A stretch of DNA of 5,463 nucleotides from Candidatus Iainarchaeum sp. (GTDB lineage Archaea; Iainarchaeota; Iainarchaeia; Iainarchaeales; JAAZKV01), in NCBI GenBank assembly GCA_028690725.1, contig JAQVAR010000049.1, forward strand, positions 1-5,463. Direction: 5' to 3'. Below the pieces are notes generated by a model. It was not told the origin of the DNA. It searched no databases and was given only the letters and a program-made list of their open reading frames with translations. Made by a program: the position numbers and the translations under genes. Positions 1-5,463 of the stretch are shown here, in pieces (the stretch's first letter is position 1; each line of letters starts with the position of its first letter).

Positions 1-21
1 AAAACTCTTTTAGCAAAAGCA
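1..21 (+). repeat. Exact 21-bp direct repeat, D1 copy (second copy 1033-1053)
   Basis: Bases 1-21 and 1033-1053 are identical, each encoding KTLLAKA of a Walker A region, in D1 and D2 respectively. The match includes every third codon position and breaks down immediately after, where D1 continues VANEA and D2 continues IATES. It reflects the paralogy of the two AAA domains, possibly refreshed by gene conversion. Only the right edge of the repeat can be seen, because the window begins inside it. Confidence 0.85.
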
Positions 22-3000
22 GTTGCTAATGAAGCACAAGTACATTTTATTTCTGTTTCTGCTCCTGAAGTGATGGGGAAATTTGTTGGAGAAGCAGAGG
101 GAAGAGTTAGACAAATATTTAAAGACGCTGAAGAAAATGCACCATCAATAATTTTTATTGATGAAATAGATGCTATTGCTTCAAAAAGAGACGAAGCAGT
201 TGGAGAAGTTGAAAGAAGAGTTGTTGCACAATTACTCTCATTAATGGATGGATTATCTTCAAGAGGAGAAGTAATAGTAATGGCTGCAACCAATAGAGTA
301 AATTCTATTGACGAAGCATTAAGAAGGCCTGGAAGATTTGATAGAGAAATAGAGTTTGGTATTCCTGATAAAAAATCAAGAAAACAAATTCTTGGAATTC
401 ATACAAGGGGAATGCCTCTTGCAAAAACATATTATTTTGTAAAAAATATTGATGTTAAAAAAGAGAATAATCCAATTTATTTAAAAATTTTTGATATAGT
501 TAAAGAAAATAATGGTATTGATATTGTGGAAATATTAGACCAATACAATAAAAAATTTAATGAAAAAAAAAGAGCATCTTATTTTATTGAAATAATTAGA
601 GAGATGGTTGAAAAAAAAATTTTGAAAAAAGAAGAATTTGATTTAACTTATTTTGCTGATTTAACTCATGGTTTTGTTGGAGCAGATTTACAAGCCCTTA
701 CAAAAGAAGCTGCAATGAAAGCTCTTAGACGTTATCTACCAGAAATAGAAAAAATTGAGGAAAGTCAGCCAATTCCTGTAGAAATATTAGAATCTTTAAA
801 AATTACTAAAAAAGATTTTTTTGAAGGATTGAAAGATGTTCAACCTTCTGCTTTGAGAGAAATTTCAATAGAAGTTCCTAATGTAAAATGGGATCAAATA
901 GGTGCTCTCGATGAAATAAAAGAAGAGTTAAAACAAACAATTGAATGGCCATTAAAAAATCCTATTGCTTTTCAAGAAATGGGTATTTCACCACCAAAAG
1001 GAATTTTGTTATATGGCCCTCCAGGTACTGGAAAAACTCTTTTAGCAAAAGCAATTGCAACAGAAAGTGAAGCAAATTTTATTTCAATAAAAGGTCCTGA
1101 ACTACTAAGTATGTGGTCTGGTGAAAGTTTACCATATGATGAAGAAATTCTAGTTTTTGATGGTCAAAAAATTTTTTTAGAAAAAATTGGTTTGATTGTA
1201 GAAGAAAAAAAAGATTGGAGCGTTGTTACATTTGATAATGATGGAAAAACTTTTTTTGGAAAAATTAATGGGCATATAAAGCATAAATTAAATGGGAAAT
1301 TATTAGAAGTTGTTACTAAAACTGGGCGAAGAATAAAGGTTACTGATAAACATTCGTTATTTTCTTTAGTTGAAAATGAGATTGAAGAGGTTACTCCTAA
1401 TCAACTTGTTTCTGATAAAAGTGTTATAGCGATTCCTGCAAAAATACCTAATATTTCTTTAGGTGATGGTAAATTAAATTTATTGAATTTATTAAAAGAT
1501 AAAGATGTTTTTGTTCATTCGAATCAAATAAGTGAAATGTTAAAAGAAATTGGTTATTTAGAATCTTCAAAATTATTAAATATTTCAAAAAAATATGTTT
1601 ATGATATTGTTGAAAAGAATTTGCCTATTAGTATAAAAAATTTTTATAAATTAAAAGCACATTCAAAAATAAAATTGGATTTAAACAAAATTTTTGTTTC
1701 TAAAAAAAATTCGATTAGCAGGCTTCCGGCTATTTTTGAAATAACTGTTGATTTATTTGAATTAATTGGTTTGTGGGTTGCTGAAGGCGATTTTAACTCT
1801 GGAGTTTTAAGGTTATCAATTCAAAATAAAAATATTTTAGAAAAAACAATTATTATTTTAGAAAAACTAAATTTGCCTTTTTCAATCATTAAAAATAAAG
1901 GAATAGTAATTAATTCAGCAACACTAAGACTTGTTTTTGAAAGTTTTGGTCTTGAGAGTGGTGCTTTTGTAAAAAATATTCCAAATAATCTTTTAACTGA
2001 AAAAACAAGCATTGTAAATTCTTTTTTAAGAGGTTATTTTTCAGGGGATGGCACTATTAGTACAAATGGAAGAGCTTTTTATGTTGAGGCAACAACTGTT
2101 AGTAAAAGACTTGCTAATAATTTAATGTTTTTGTTATTAAAAATAGGGATAGTTTCTTCAATTAAAAAGAAAGAAGAGCGCACTGGTTCAATTAGTTATC
2201 GAATTAGAATTTATGGTACTGAAAATCTTCAAAAATTTTCATTTGCTGGTTTTATTGATTGTAAAAGACAATCTTTACTTGAAGAAGCAAGTCATAAGCA
2301 TTCGTGGAATAGGAGTAATACTATTCCAATTAATCCTAAAATTTCTGCTTTATTAAATGAAGCATTTGTGAGTTATCCAAAAAATAATAGTGTTGGTAAA
2401 AACAAATTAAAAGAGGCTTTGTGTTTAGTTGATGTTCAAAAACAAAAATTTTTGAATTTGTGGAAATTGGTTGATGCGGATATTTATTGGGATGTTGTAA
2501 AAGAAATAAATGTGATTGAAAACCAAGATTTTGTTTATGATATTTCAGTTGAACCTGGGCAAAATTTTGTTAGTGGTTTTGGCGGGATTTTTGCGCATAA
2601 TAGTGAAAAAGGAGTTAGAAAAATATTTAGGAGAGCAAGACAAGTAGCACCATGTATAATATTTTTTGATGAAATAGATTCAATAGCTTCAAGAAGGGGT
2701 AGGGATGTTGGAAGTAATGTAACAGAAAGAATGGTTAACCAATTATTAACAGAATTAGATGGTGTTGAATCATTAAAAGATGTTATTTTTATTGCAGCAA
2801 CAAATAGACCTGATTTGATTGATCCTGCTTTATTAAGGCCTGGGCGAATAGATAAATTAGTTAGAGTTCCAGCACCAGATGAAAAAGCAAGAGAAAAAAT
2901 ATTGGAAGTTCATACTAAAAAAGTAAAATTAGCAAAAAATGTTTCAATAAAAAATATTGCTTCAAAAACAAATGGTTTTTCTGGAGCGGATTTAGAAGGA

Positions 3001-3183
3001 TTAGTAAGAGAATCAGCATTATTAGTTTTAAAAGAAAACAATATGAAACCTAATGAAATAGAGATGAGACACTTTGAACAAATAATAAAAAAAATGAATC
3101 CAACAATTGATTCAGAATCAGAAAAAGCTTATGATGAATTCAAAGAAAAAGCATTAGATTTCAGACCAAATTATGTTGGTTAA
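1..3183 (+). CDS. cdc48: CDC48/VAT-family AAA+ ATPase (5' partial), with intein
   Basis: This is the archaeal p97/VCP homologue, a cytosolic hexameric double-ring ATPase that unfolds proteins by threading them through its pore. The frame is open from base 1 and begins at the Walker A lysine of D1, so the N domain and early D1 are missing; the ATG at 70 is internal. Numbering from the first visible codon, D1 has Walker B DE at 54-55, sensor-1 N98 and arginine fingers R109/R112. D2 has Walker A GPPGTGKT at 339-346, pore loop MWSGE at 371-375, Walker B DE at 890-891, sensor-1 N935 and R946/R949. All catalytic residues visible in both rings are intact. The visible chain is 1060 residues, or 568 after removing the intein. 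It ends in NYVG, so the tyrosine is third from the end and there is no strict HbYX proteasome-docking tail. The family call is near certain. Confidence 0.97.
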   Translation, partial: KTLLAKAVANEAQVHFISVSAPEVMGKFVGEAEGRVRQIFKDAEENAPSIIFIDEIDAIASKRDEAVGEVERRVVAQLLSLMDGLSSRGEVIVMAATNRVNSIDEALRRPGRFDREIEFGIPDKKSRKQILGIHTRGMPLAKTYYFVKNIDVKKENNPIYLKIFDIVKENNGIDIVEILDQYNKKFNEKKRASYFIEIIREMVEKKILKKEEFDLTYFADLTHGFVGADLQALTKEAAMKALRRYLPEIEKIEESQPIPVEILESLKITKKDFFEGLKDVQPSALREISIEVPNVKWDQIGALDEIKEELKQTIEWPLKNPIAFQEMGISPPKGILLYGPPGTGKTLLAKAIATESEANFISIKGPELLSMWSGESLPYDEEILVFDGQKIFLEKIGLIVEEKKDWSVVTFDNDGKTFFGKINGHIKHKLNGKLLEVVTKTGRRIKVTDKHSLFSLVENEIEEVTPNQLVSDKSVIAIPAKIPNISLGDGKLNLLNLLKDKDVFVHSNQISEMLKEIGYLESSKLLNISKKYVYDIVEKNLPISIKNFYKLKAHSKIKLDLNKIFVSKKNSISRLPAIFEITVDLFELIGLWVAEGDFNSGVLRLSIQNKNILEKTIIILEKLNLPFSIIKNKGIVINSATLRLVFESFGLESGAFVKNIPNNLLTEKTSIVNSFLRGYFSGDGTISTNGRAFYVEATTVSKRLANNLMFLLLKIGIVSSIKKKEERTGSISYRIRIYGTENLQKFSFAGFIDCKRQSLLEEASHKHSWNRSNTIPINPKISALLNEAFVSYPKNNSVGKNKLKEALCLVDVQKQKFLNLWKLVDADIYWDVVKEINVIENQDFVYDISVEPGQNFVSGFGGIFAHNSEKGVRKIFRRARQVAPCIIFFDEIDSIASRRGRDVGSNVTERMVNQLLTELDGVESLKDVIFIAATNRPDLIDPALLRPGRIDKLVRVPAPDEKAREKILEVHTKKVKLAKNVSIKNIASKTNGFSGADLEGLVRESALLVLKENNMKPNEIEMRHFEQIIKKMNPTIDSESEKAYDEFKEKALDFRPNYVG
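424..630 (+). other. Extra ~69-residue insertion in the D1 lid of CDC48
   Basis: In ordinary CDC48 proteins the D1 segment runs from HTRxMPLA almost directly into a short acidic link (like EDVDL) and then THGFVGADL. Here HTRGMPLA (ending at 423) is separated from EEFDL and THGFVGADL (from 631) by about 69 residues rich in Lys, Ile and Glu. The stretch looks helical, with segments such as [24 protein letters not shown] and [14 protein letters not shown]. It has no splicing motifs, no Cys/Ser-Asn-His junctions and no endonuclease motif, so it is part of the mature protein and not a second intein. The spacing and the [14 protein letters not shown] segment faintly recall a winged-helix fold, but this is only a guess. 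Boundaries are good to a few residues. Confidence 0.8.
1126..2601 (+). mobile_element. Intein with LAGLIDADG homing endonuclease in the CDC48 D2 pore loop
   Basis: A 492-residue protein-splicing element interrupts CDC48 between MWSGE and SEKGVRKIF; joining these restores the normal D2 sequence. Intein residue 1 is Ser ([13 protein letters not shown], block A). Block B has TDKH with T73 and H76. Block F runs from VYDISVE to GGIFAHN, with the penultimate His and terminal Asn, and the +1 residue is Ser. All class 1 splicing residues are therefore present, with serine as both nucleophiles. The two endonuclease motifs are LIGLWVAEG (acid at intein residue 220) and LRGYFSGDG (acid at residue 308), so the nuclease also looks intact. 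A helix-turn-helix-like stretch lies between block B and the first motif (about 1558-1662). By rough hand count TCG occurs four times here and was not seen in the exteins, and Val GTT:GTA is about 30:5 against 25:11. Splicing and nuclease activity are inferred from the motifs. Confidence 0.96.
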
Positions 3184-3187
3184 TTAT

Positions 3188-3859
3188 TTAAATAAAAAAA
3201 ACAAATGCTACTGCAATACCAAATAATATTATCCAAACTTCTGGCTTCCAATATAAAACTTTTTTTCCATCCAAAACCCATATTGGTAACAAATTAAAAA
3301 AAGCGAACCAAAAATTTATTGTAGAAGTAAACAATAATATTATTGAAATCAAACTATCTTTAAACAAAAAAGATATTCCTAACAATATTATCCCAGCAAT
3401 AAGATTTATTGTTGGTCCAGAAGCAGAAATAATACCATTTTGTTTTCTCGAAACATTATTTCCAAAAAAATATGTTGCTCCCGGTGCTGCAAAAATGAAT
3501 CCAGTAAATATTGCAAATAATACTGCTAGTCCTAGCATTGGGTACCATGCTCTATATTCTGAAACAAAACCAAAATGTCTTGCTGCTTGTCTGTGAGCCA
3601 ACTCGTGTAAAACAAATCCTGTTCCAACAGCAATAAATCCGACAGGAATAGCAATACTTATTGCAGTATTAAAACCCAATTCAGGAATACCCAATATTCT
3701 ATTTTGAATTAGCCAAGTAAATGCAATGCTAAGTGTAAACCAAGAAATAATTAAATCAATTTTTTCTTGTTTAGAAAAATTCCAAAAACCTTTTTTTTTG
3801 GATTTATTAACTTTGATATAACTATTGCTATTATCGTCCCAAAATTCTTCTCCAGACAT
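3188..3859 (-). CDS. M50 (site-2 protease-like) integral membrane zinc metalloprotease
   Basis: This is a 223-residue polytopic protein of the M50 family, which cleaves substrates within or next to the membrane. From the ATG at 3859 there is a charged cytosolic N-tail (1-33). The zinc motif HELAH lies at 85-89 in a membrane segment, with E86 as the expected catalytic base. GFIFAAPGATYFFG (120-133) and SGPTIN (147-152) are typical of archaeal M50 proteins. NLLPIWVLDG (189-198) supplies the third metal ligand, D197. About six hydrophobic segments are visible, near 34-51, 65-84, 107-129, 151-166, 169-193 and 207-223. There is no PDZ domain, so it is a compact form. A TTG at 3871 would add four residues; I chose the ATG because it is the stronger codon and nothing supports the extension. 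It converges on cdc48 with a 4-nt gap and is divergent from the pilin-like pair. The substrate is unknown. Confidence 0.93.
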   Translation of the reverse strand: MSGEEFWDDNSNSYIKVNKSKKKGFWNFSKQEKIDLIISWFTLSIAFTWLIQNRILGIPELGFNTAISIAIPVGFIAVGTGFVLHELAHRQAARHFGFVSEYRAWYPMLGLAVLFAIFTGFIFAAPGATYFFGNNVSRKQNGIISASGPTINLIAGIILLGISFLFKDSLISIILLFTSTINFWFAFFNLLPIWVLDGKKVLYWKPEVWIILFGIAVAFVFFI

Positions 3860-3879
3860 GCAAATAAACAATTACATCA

Positions 3880-3889
3880 TATTTTTATT
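3880..3889 (-). promoter_or_regulatory. Possible TATA-like element for the M50 gene
   Basis: On the minus strand AATAAAAATA is centred about 25 nt before the ATG at 3859, the distance expected for a leaderless archaeal transcript. No Shine-Dalgarno sequence precedes that ATG. The surrounding DNA is nearly all A and T, so a weak TATA match is easy to find by chance. Confidence 0.3.
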
Positions 3890-3968
3890 AATTCGTTTTT
3901 ATTTTTTTTAAAATTATTAATGTAAAATATTTTAATTTTTATTATATTATTCAAAAATTATTAATTTG

Positions 3969-3990
3969 ATTCGTCATTCAACGAATTCGT
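3969..3990. repeat. Inverted repeat and 10-bp palindrome upstream of the pilin-like promoter
   Basis: ATTCGT at 3969-3974 and ACGAAT at 3981-3986 form a perfect 6-bp inverted repeat with a 6-nt spacer. ACGAATTCGT at 3981-3990 is itself a perfect palindrome, so the half-site occurs three times in 22 bp. It ends 10 nt before the TATA box at 4001, where an activator or repressor could bind. Another ATTCGT lies at 3891-3896, just upstream of the TATA-like element of the divergent M50 gene. Binding by a regulator is inferred only. Confidence 0.5.
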
Positions 3991-4000
3991 GTTGTTGTTT

Positions 4001-4008
4001 TTTAAATA
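4001..4008 (+). promoter_or_regulatory. TATA box of the class III signal peptide gene pair (leaderless)
   Basis: TTTAAATA matches the archaeal TATA (box A) consensus TTTAWATA. It ends 19 nt before the ATG at 4028. Since the box centre normally lies about 24-27 nt before the transcription start, the RNA should begin at or within a few bases of the ATG and be leaderless. The absence of a Shine-Dalgarno sequence agrees. No clear purine-rich BRE precedes it (the upstream bases are GTTGTTGTTT). The box also argues against the in-frame GTG at 3989 as the start. Confidence 0.75.
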
Positions 4009-4027
4009 TAAAAATTATTTTTGTATT

Positions 4028-4207
4028 ATGAATAATATTTTTTTAGAAGAAAAAGCACAGATTTCAGTAGAATTAATAATTGTTTTAGCAGCAGTGGTGG
4101 CAGTAGTGCTTATTTTAGTTAGTCAATTACAAGCCACTTCTCAACAAGGTTCACAAAAATTAGAAAAAACTGCTGAAGATGTGTTCAAAAAAATTGATGA
4201 TATATGA
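4028..4207 (+). CDS. Small class III signal peptide (pilin/archaellin-type) protein
   Basis: This 59-residue protein has a class III signal peptide, the type processed by archaeal prepilin peptidases of the FlaK/EppA group. A short charged leader (MNNIFLEEKA) is followed by QISVE and an unbroken hydrophobic helix to about residue 33. Cleavage is expected between A10 and Q11, which puts the conserved glutamate (E15) at mature position +5, as in type IV pilin-like subunits. The mature product would be only 49 residues: a membrane or filament-core helix plus a short polar tail (SQQGSQKLEK onward) with no room for a head domain. It could be a minimal major pilin or an accessory subunit. The ATG at 4028 is chosen over the upstream GTG at 3989 because the TATA box lies between them. 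It overlaps the next gene by ATGA, so the two are probably co-translated. Confidence 0.88.
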   Translation: MNNIFLEEKAQISVELIIVLAAVVAVVLILVSQLQATSQQGSQKLEKTAEDVFKKIDDI

Positions 4208-4620
4208 GTTCAAAAAAAATGGAAAAAAAAGCTCAAATTTCATTAGAATACTTAATAATAATAACGGCTTTTTTTTCTTCTCTCTTAATAATAATTCCAT
4301 CAATAAATTTTATTGTAAATGATTTTCTTTTTGTAAATGATTCTTTGCTAATGAAACAGATTTCAGAAAAAATTTCAGAACAAGACAAATTATTTTTATT
4401 TTTATCAGATGGTTCAAGAAAAGAATTTGAATTTGTCCCTGCAAAAGATATAACATTAAAAACAATTAATAATGAATTTATTCTTTCAAATCCAAAAAAA
4501 ACAATTATTATCAATCTTTCATCAAAACAAAATTTTTTTGAAGAAAAATTCAATTCAAAATTTGTTATAATAATAGAAAAACAAAACAATGAAACAAAAA
4601 TATTTTTTTCAAAAAAATAA
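4204..4620 (+). CDS. Class III signal peptide protein with a ~100-residue exported domain
   Basis: This 138-residue protein carries the same signature as its upstream neighbour: leader MSSKKMEKKA, then QISLEYLIIITAF. Predicted cleavage is A10/Q11, with E15 at +5. Hydrophobic residues run to about 37. The remaining ~100 residues alternate hydrophobic and polar positions in short strand-like segments (KEFEFVPA, EFILSNP, TIIINLSS, KFVIIIEK), suggesting a small beta-rich outer domain; it has no cysteines. It is very rich in Lys, Ile, Phe and Asn. The start at 4204 sits in an ATGA overlap with the preceding stop, which supports it over the ATG at 4219. It is a likely minor pilin or pseudopilin paired with the 59-residue protein. 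The function of the outer domain is not recognised. Confidence 0.85.
   Translation: MSSKKMEKKAQISLEYLIIITAFFSSLLIIIPSINFIVNDFLFVNDSLLMKQISEKISEQDKLFLFLSDGSRKEFEFVPAKDITLKTINNEFILSNPKKTIIINLSSKQNFFEEKFNSKFVIIIEKQNNETKIFFSKK
4601..4619. terminator. Possible T-tract terminator (perfect A/T inverted repeat) between convergent operons
   Basis: TATTTTTTT, C, AAAAAAATA form a perfect 9-bp inverted repeat around one base, giving a T7 tract on each strand. For the minus-strand pair the T7 begins 20 nt past the stop at 4638, a good place for an archaeal U-tract terminator. For the plus-strand pair it falls inside the last codons, so it is less likely to serve that side; a T7 at 4669-4675 is an alternative there. 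Such tracts are common in this AT-rich DNA. Confidence 0.3.
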
Positions 4621-4637
4621 TTGAACTTTGTTAATAT

Positions 4638-4994
4638 TCAACAATCCAAATAAACTATTATTCGTATATTTTTTTCATTTAATTGATTGTCAAAAATCAT
4701 TGCCTCATTTGCTAAACTATTTCCTGAACATTTTTTTCCTATAATAATTTCTTTTTCATCTAAAAAAATACTTGCATTTTGAAACAACATTTTTGTATCT
4801 TGTATTATTTCTTCTTCTGTTGGAAATTTTTTGCTCCAAATTTTCAACAAATCATTTTCTTGTTGAACTATTATTAATTCTTTGAAAGATTCATTAATCG
4901 GAAAAGAAATACTAATTAATATTAATGAGAACATTAATAATGAAAAACTTGCTTCTAAAGAAATAATAAAACCTTTTTTATTAAAATTATTCAT
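4638..4994 (-). CDS. Prepilin-like exported protein (KKGFIISLE signal)
   Basis: This 118-residue protein begins MNNFNKKGFIISLEASFSLL, a basic leader followed by Gly and a hydrophobic helix to about residue 31, in the style of type IV prepilins. The acidic residue E14 lies six positions after G8 rather than five, so either the cleavage point is shifted by one or this is a distinct subfamily. The outer ~85 residues contain two cysteines, C89 (GKKCSGNS) and C118, the very last residue; they could form a disulfide outside the cell. The start ATG lies inside the end of the upstream gene (8-nt overlap, 4987-4994), implying translational coupling with it. It converges on the plus-strand pilin-like pair with 17 nt between the stops. 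I recognise no family for the outer domain. Confidence 0.82.
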   Translation of the reverse strand: MNNFNKKGFIISLEASFSLLMFSLILISISFPINESFKELIIVQQENDLLKIWSKKFPTEEEIIQDTKMLFQNASIFLDEKEIIIGKKCSGNSLANEAMIFDNQLNEKNIRIIVYLDC

Positions 4995-5463
4995 TTAAAC
5001 ACCCTGTAAAAGAAATAATGCTTTTAATTCCATCTAAAAAAACAAATCTTTTAACAGAAATACAATTGATTTCATGCATATTATTATTATTATTTGAATA
5101 AATAATTTTTTTTCCAATAATGTTTTCAGATTCTATTTTTTTTATAAAAAAATCATTTATTTTCAATTCTTTAATGTTTGAAAAATTTGTTGAACTAATT
5201 TCATTACTCAAAACCCTTTTCTTTTCAAAATCAATTATGCAAGAACCAAGCATTGCATTTTCTTCACTAAAATTTTTTACAAAAGAATCTGCTACAAAAA
5301 TTGTTTTTTGTTCAACATATTTTTCTTTTTCAAATTTAATTGCAAGTCCCAAATTATTGTTAATTATTATTAAAAAAGAAGTAATTGAAAAAAGAATTAT
5401 TATAATTGATATTATCAAATCAGTGGAAAAAATAAATCCTTTTTTGTTTATTTTAAAACAATT
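4987..5463 (-). CDS. Prepilin-like exported protein (KKGFIFSTD signal), 5' partial
   Basis: The reading frame continues past the TTG at 5418 to the window edge, adding NCFKINKKGFIFSTD, so the true start lies outside and at least 158 residues are encoded. The recovered N-terminus is the informative part: KKGFIFSTD followed by a long Ile-rich hydrophobic helix, matching the KKGFIISLE signature of the downstream gene, with Asp in place of Glu at the same spacing. The outer ~120 residues include cysteines at visible residues 75, 134 and 156. They also contain a run of five Asn (125-129) encoded by an AAT microsatellite. It is probably a larger pseudopilin partner of the 118-residue protein, whose start codon it overlaps by 8 nt. 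The exact family is not recognised. Starting at the TTG would remove the signal motif, so that shorter model is unlikely. Confidence 0.82.
   Translation of the reverse strand, partial: NCFKINKKGFIFSTDLIISIIIILFSITSFLIIINNNLGLAIKFEKEKYVEQKTIFVADSFVKNFSEENAMLGSCIIDFEKKRVLSNEISSTNFSNIKELKINDFFIKKIESENIIGKKIIYSNNNNNMHEINCISVKRFVFLDGIKSIISFTGCLNE
5080..5094. repeat. (ATT)5 trinucleotide microsatellite within a pilin-like gene
   Basis: Five tandem ATT units on the plus strand read as AAT codons in the minus-strand gene and encode the five-Asn run. Because the unit is three bases, copy-number changes would lengthen or shorten an outer-domain loop without breaking the frame. Confidence 0.8.

Noticed and set aside
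424..630. The D1 insertion as a second (mini) intein
   Set aside because: It is far too short, and there is no Cys/Ser block A start, no block B TxxH and no His-Asn end.
1821..2012. 63-residue minus-strand open frame inside the intein
   Set aside because: It lies wholly antisense to the well-supported endonuclease region, has no recognisable motif, and is explained by AT-rich composition.
3157..3183. C-terminal NYVG of CDC48 as a proteasome-docking HbYX tail
   Set aside because: HbYX needs tyrosine at the second-last position. Here it is third from the end, so the motif is not met as written.
3872..3880. ATG ATG TAA mini-frame just upstream of the M50 start
   Set aside because: Two codons only; if the M50 mRNA is leaderless it is not transcribed, and nothing supports a regulatory role.
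3989..4027. GTG at 3989 as start of the first pilin-like gene (72 residues)
   Set aside because: The extension would translate through the TATA box and add residues before the signal leader. The ATG at 4028 gives a normal class III signal peptide.
4233..4589. 118-residue minus-strand open frame opposite the 138-residue prepilin-like gene
   Set aside because: The plus strand has a clear class III signal peptide and an ATGA-coupled start. The antisense frame has no signal, no domain and an implausible composition.
4621..4641. TTGAA/TTCAA hairpin between the convergent pilin-like operons as a terminator
   Set aside because: The stem is only 5 bp with a long loop and mostly A-T pairs, which is not distinguishable from chance here.

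Overview
The window is very AT-rich, with GC around a quarter by eye. It reads as archaeal, most likely from a small-genome DPANN-type lineage. The evidence is a two-ring archaeal CDC48/VAT ATPase carrying an intein, an archaeal-style M50 protease, short proteins with class III (archaellin/pilin-type) signal peptides, a canonical TATA box (TTTAAATA) placed for a leaderless transcript, and no Shine-Dalgarno sites at the starts. TGA is used as an ordinary stop. The lineage call is an inference from gene content and composition; an AT-rich methanogen cannot be excluded.

Layout. (1) Positions 1-3183, + strand: a CDC48-family AAA+ ATPase, cut at its 5' end by the window inside the D1 Walker A motif. 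It carries two insertions. One is an extra block of about 69 residues in the D1 lid (424-630). The other is a complete 492-residue intein with a LAGLIDADG endonuclease (1126-2601), placed in the substrate-gripping pore loop of D2. (2) Positions 3188-3859, - strand: an M50/site-2-protease-like membrane metalloprotease, tail-to-tail with cdc48 with only 4 nt between. (3) Positions 3860-4027: a divergent promoter region with a strong TATA box toward the right and a small palindromic element. (4) Positions 4028-4620, + strand: two overlapping genes for class III signal peptide proteins (KAQIS[VL]E motif). (5) Positions 4638-5463, - strand: two more overlapping genes for prepilin-like proteins with a different signature (KKGFI[IF]S[LT][ED]). 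They converge on the + strand pair, and the upstream one runs off the window.

How it may work together: the right half looks like a surface-filament or pseudopilin locus, with four single-helix exported subunits in two translationally coupled pairs. No prepilin peptidase, assembly ATPase or platform protein is in the window, so the filament is inferred from the signal motifs alone. The M50 protease shares the divergent promoter region with the first pair; a functional link is possible but not shown. CDC48 is the general protein-unfolding machine. Its intein must splice out before the D2 ring can work, because it separates Walker A and the pore loop from Walker B.
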